Source of the DNA: Ascarosepion bandense | Lineage: Eukaryota; Mollusca; Cephalopoda; Sepiida; Sepiidae | Assembly (NCBI GenBank): GCA_037127315.1 | Contig: JBBBDQ010001294.1 | Coordinates: 2,081,001 to 2,145,000, forward strand | Direction: 5' to 3' | DNA length: 64,000 nucleotides | Part shown: one piece after another, positions 62,956 through 64,000 of the stretch | How the letters are laid out: every line of letters begins with the position of its first letter | How positions within the stretch are numbered: the stretch's first letter is position 1 | The notes under the pieces: generated by a model | What the model saw: the letters and a program-made list of their open reading frames with translations, nothing else | Database searches by the model: none | What the model was told of the DNA's origin: nothing | Translations under genes and position numbers: made by a program

Positions 62956-63444
62956 TTTCGCACTGAAGGTTATAATCGTGCTATGTCGGTTGCTAATCGA
63001 CTTAACGCACCCATAATGTTAGGAACTTAGCAATCTTCCACTGAAAGCTGACTCCTTAGTATTCGGCTTACTGCCGACTAATACCAACTGCCTAGTAGTT
63101 CAACTGAACTTCAATAGAACTCTAAAGAACTCCGATGAACTTCCCAAGAACTTCTCAAGAATTTCCTGTTAACTCTTATTAATGTAAGAGGGAGAGTCCA
63201 TTATCTGAGGAATAGGTGTGTTTCCCCATAACAGTCATTGAGTTGGTTATGTCTCTGAATTCATTTACCGATGTTCTATAAGTGTTGTTATTAGTTAGTG
63301 CGGGTTCAATTTCCGCGGAAGGGGTATTCGTTGATGAACCATTAGTGAATAGAGATGTTAGCTGTCCACTAAACGTTGCCTTTTAAGGTCGACGAAAATA
63401 CCATAATGGCACAAAAAATCTGCGCCTAAAATTGGCGTGAGGCA

Positions 63445-63590
63445 TATTTGATGGGCCTAAGGAAATGGTTGGTGCAGTGTGGATTGGAAGACATACCAAA
63501 AGAAAAAATGAGAGCAACAAGAGAGAGAGAGAGGCAAATGGAAGTCCATGATCGCCTACGTCCTGAAGGGACACGGCACATGAAGAAGAA
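63445..63590 (+). mobile_element. LINE-R 3' end with (GAA)n tail
   Basis: 'GGAAATGGTTGGTGCAGTGT', then 'CATGATCGCCTACGTCCTGA', 'GACACGGCACATGAAGAAG'. It lies in the opposite orientation to the LINE-R at the other side of the gypsy fragment. Confidence 0.75.
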
Positions 63591-64000
63591 GAAGCTTGTT
63601 TTTTATCTGTTTCGGCTTGTTTGTTTTCTGTGGAGTCCGTTCTCTTTGTATATTTGCAAGAGGTCATTTTCGTAGCCTAATAGTTGGACGGGCATTCAGC
63701 CGTGCTCTCTCGTAACCTCTGTGATCAGCGAGTGTGTCAAGTGTCTGTCCCTGTGTGTGTGTGTCATAGCTTATATAAGGGAAACGCACGGACGTAGTTG
63801 TAGAAACATATGACAAGCGAGAGTCATGTCGATAATAGCCAGCATGATTTAAATTTTTTTTTTTAAGTATAGTGCGACGTGTGTGTGTGACTTAATTTAA
63901 ACGAATGTAGTTAGATATATGTTCTTTCTAAAAATCGCTTTAGTTTGGCTTTACCTGTTAGCTCTATGCGTAAATTGTGTTTTAGTGAATTATCTTGTTT
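63591..64000 (+). promoter_or_regulatory. TATA-like promoter candidate, unassigned
   Basis: 'GCTTATATAAGGG' at 63769-63781 is a strong TATA-type motif in a less AT-rich setting (63680-63840). It could be an LTR promoter or a host promoter running off the window. No coding frame follows within the window. Confidence 0.3.

Larger units (their letters stand above)
61325..63440 (-). mobile_element. Ty3/gypsy-like pol fragment
   Basis: Minus strand, in order: end of protease (63430-63365, 'GADFLCHYGIFVDLKRQRL'), linker (63365-63185), RT (62955-62020), then connection and RNase H (61960-61325). It is interrupted by a foreign piece of about 370 bp (62276-62645) and by an internal 110-bp duplication (61680-61790). 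No LTR or integrase is present. It is flanked by LINE-R ends in opposite orientations. Confidence 0.8.

Overview
This is eukaryotic, AT-rich, repeat-dominated nuclear DNA with no bacterial-style gene organisation. Long (CA/TG)n, (TA)n, (CTAT)n and (GAA)n tracts, several non-LTR retrotransposon families, tRNA-derived SINEs, Penelope-like elements and Ty3/gypsy fragments fit a large metazoan genome. From the look of the LINE and SINE families my best guess is a lophotrochozoan, probably a mollusc and perhaps a cephalopod. That is recognition, not proof.

Almost everything recognisable is transposable-element debris. Main families (names are mine): LINE-J, a Jockey/CR1-like LINE with one nearly complete 951-codon open frame on the minus strand (5539-8394) and about ten truncated copies sharing a 3' end; LINE-R, an RTE-like LINE seen as 3' pieces ending in a (GAA)n tail, often joined in tandem; SINE-A and SINE-B, two tRNA-derived SINE families; SINE-HH, a tRNA-derived SINE whose 3' end carries a hammerhead-ribozyme core; repeats D, E and F, dispersed and unclassified; Penelope-like reverse transcriptase and GIY-YIG pieces (35.9-36.7 kb, 40.5-42.1 kb); and Ty3/gypsy pieces (gag-protease plus LTR at 32.1-34.2 kb, pol at 61.3-63.4 kb).

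Layout: 0-5 kb SINE-B/SINE-A pieces, microsatellites and a SINE-HH fragment; 5-10 kb nested insertions (LINE-J in LINE-R, then a 5S rRNA copy plus SINE-A in the same LINE-R); 10-14 kb SINE-B, LINE-J and unique AT-rich DNA; 14.5-17.2 kb a GC-richer repeat and a decayed LINE endonuclease region; 17.2-18.3 kb two SINE-HH copies; 20-28 kb LINE-R and LINE-J copies; 31.8-34.2 kb SINE-HH and Ty3/gypsy; 36-42.7 kb Penelope-like pieces, a SINE-B tandem array, an inverted SINE-A pair and a piggyBac-like MITE; 43.5-50 kb large inverted and tandem repeats and nested LINEs; 50.3-56.6 kb repeats D and E, a hAT-like element and the only plausible host exon (51304-51505, a signal-peptide start with a good splice donor); 57-64 kb SINE-A, LINE-R and the gypsy pol.

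The most interesting signal is the hammerhead core at the same place in three SINE-HH copies. Next come a hammerhead-like core in a Penelope-associated repeat (60.3 kb), the MITE with perfect 37-bp ends and TTAA flanks, the full-length 5S copy, and repeat D with 8-bp target duplications at two loci. Copy-to-copy statements come from reading by eye, without alignment software; element ends are approximate unless a target-site duplication is stated.
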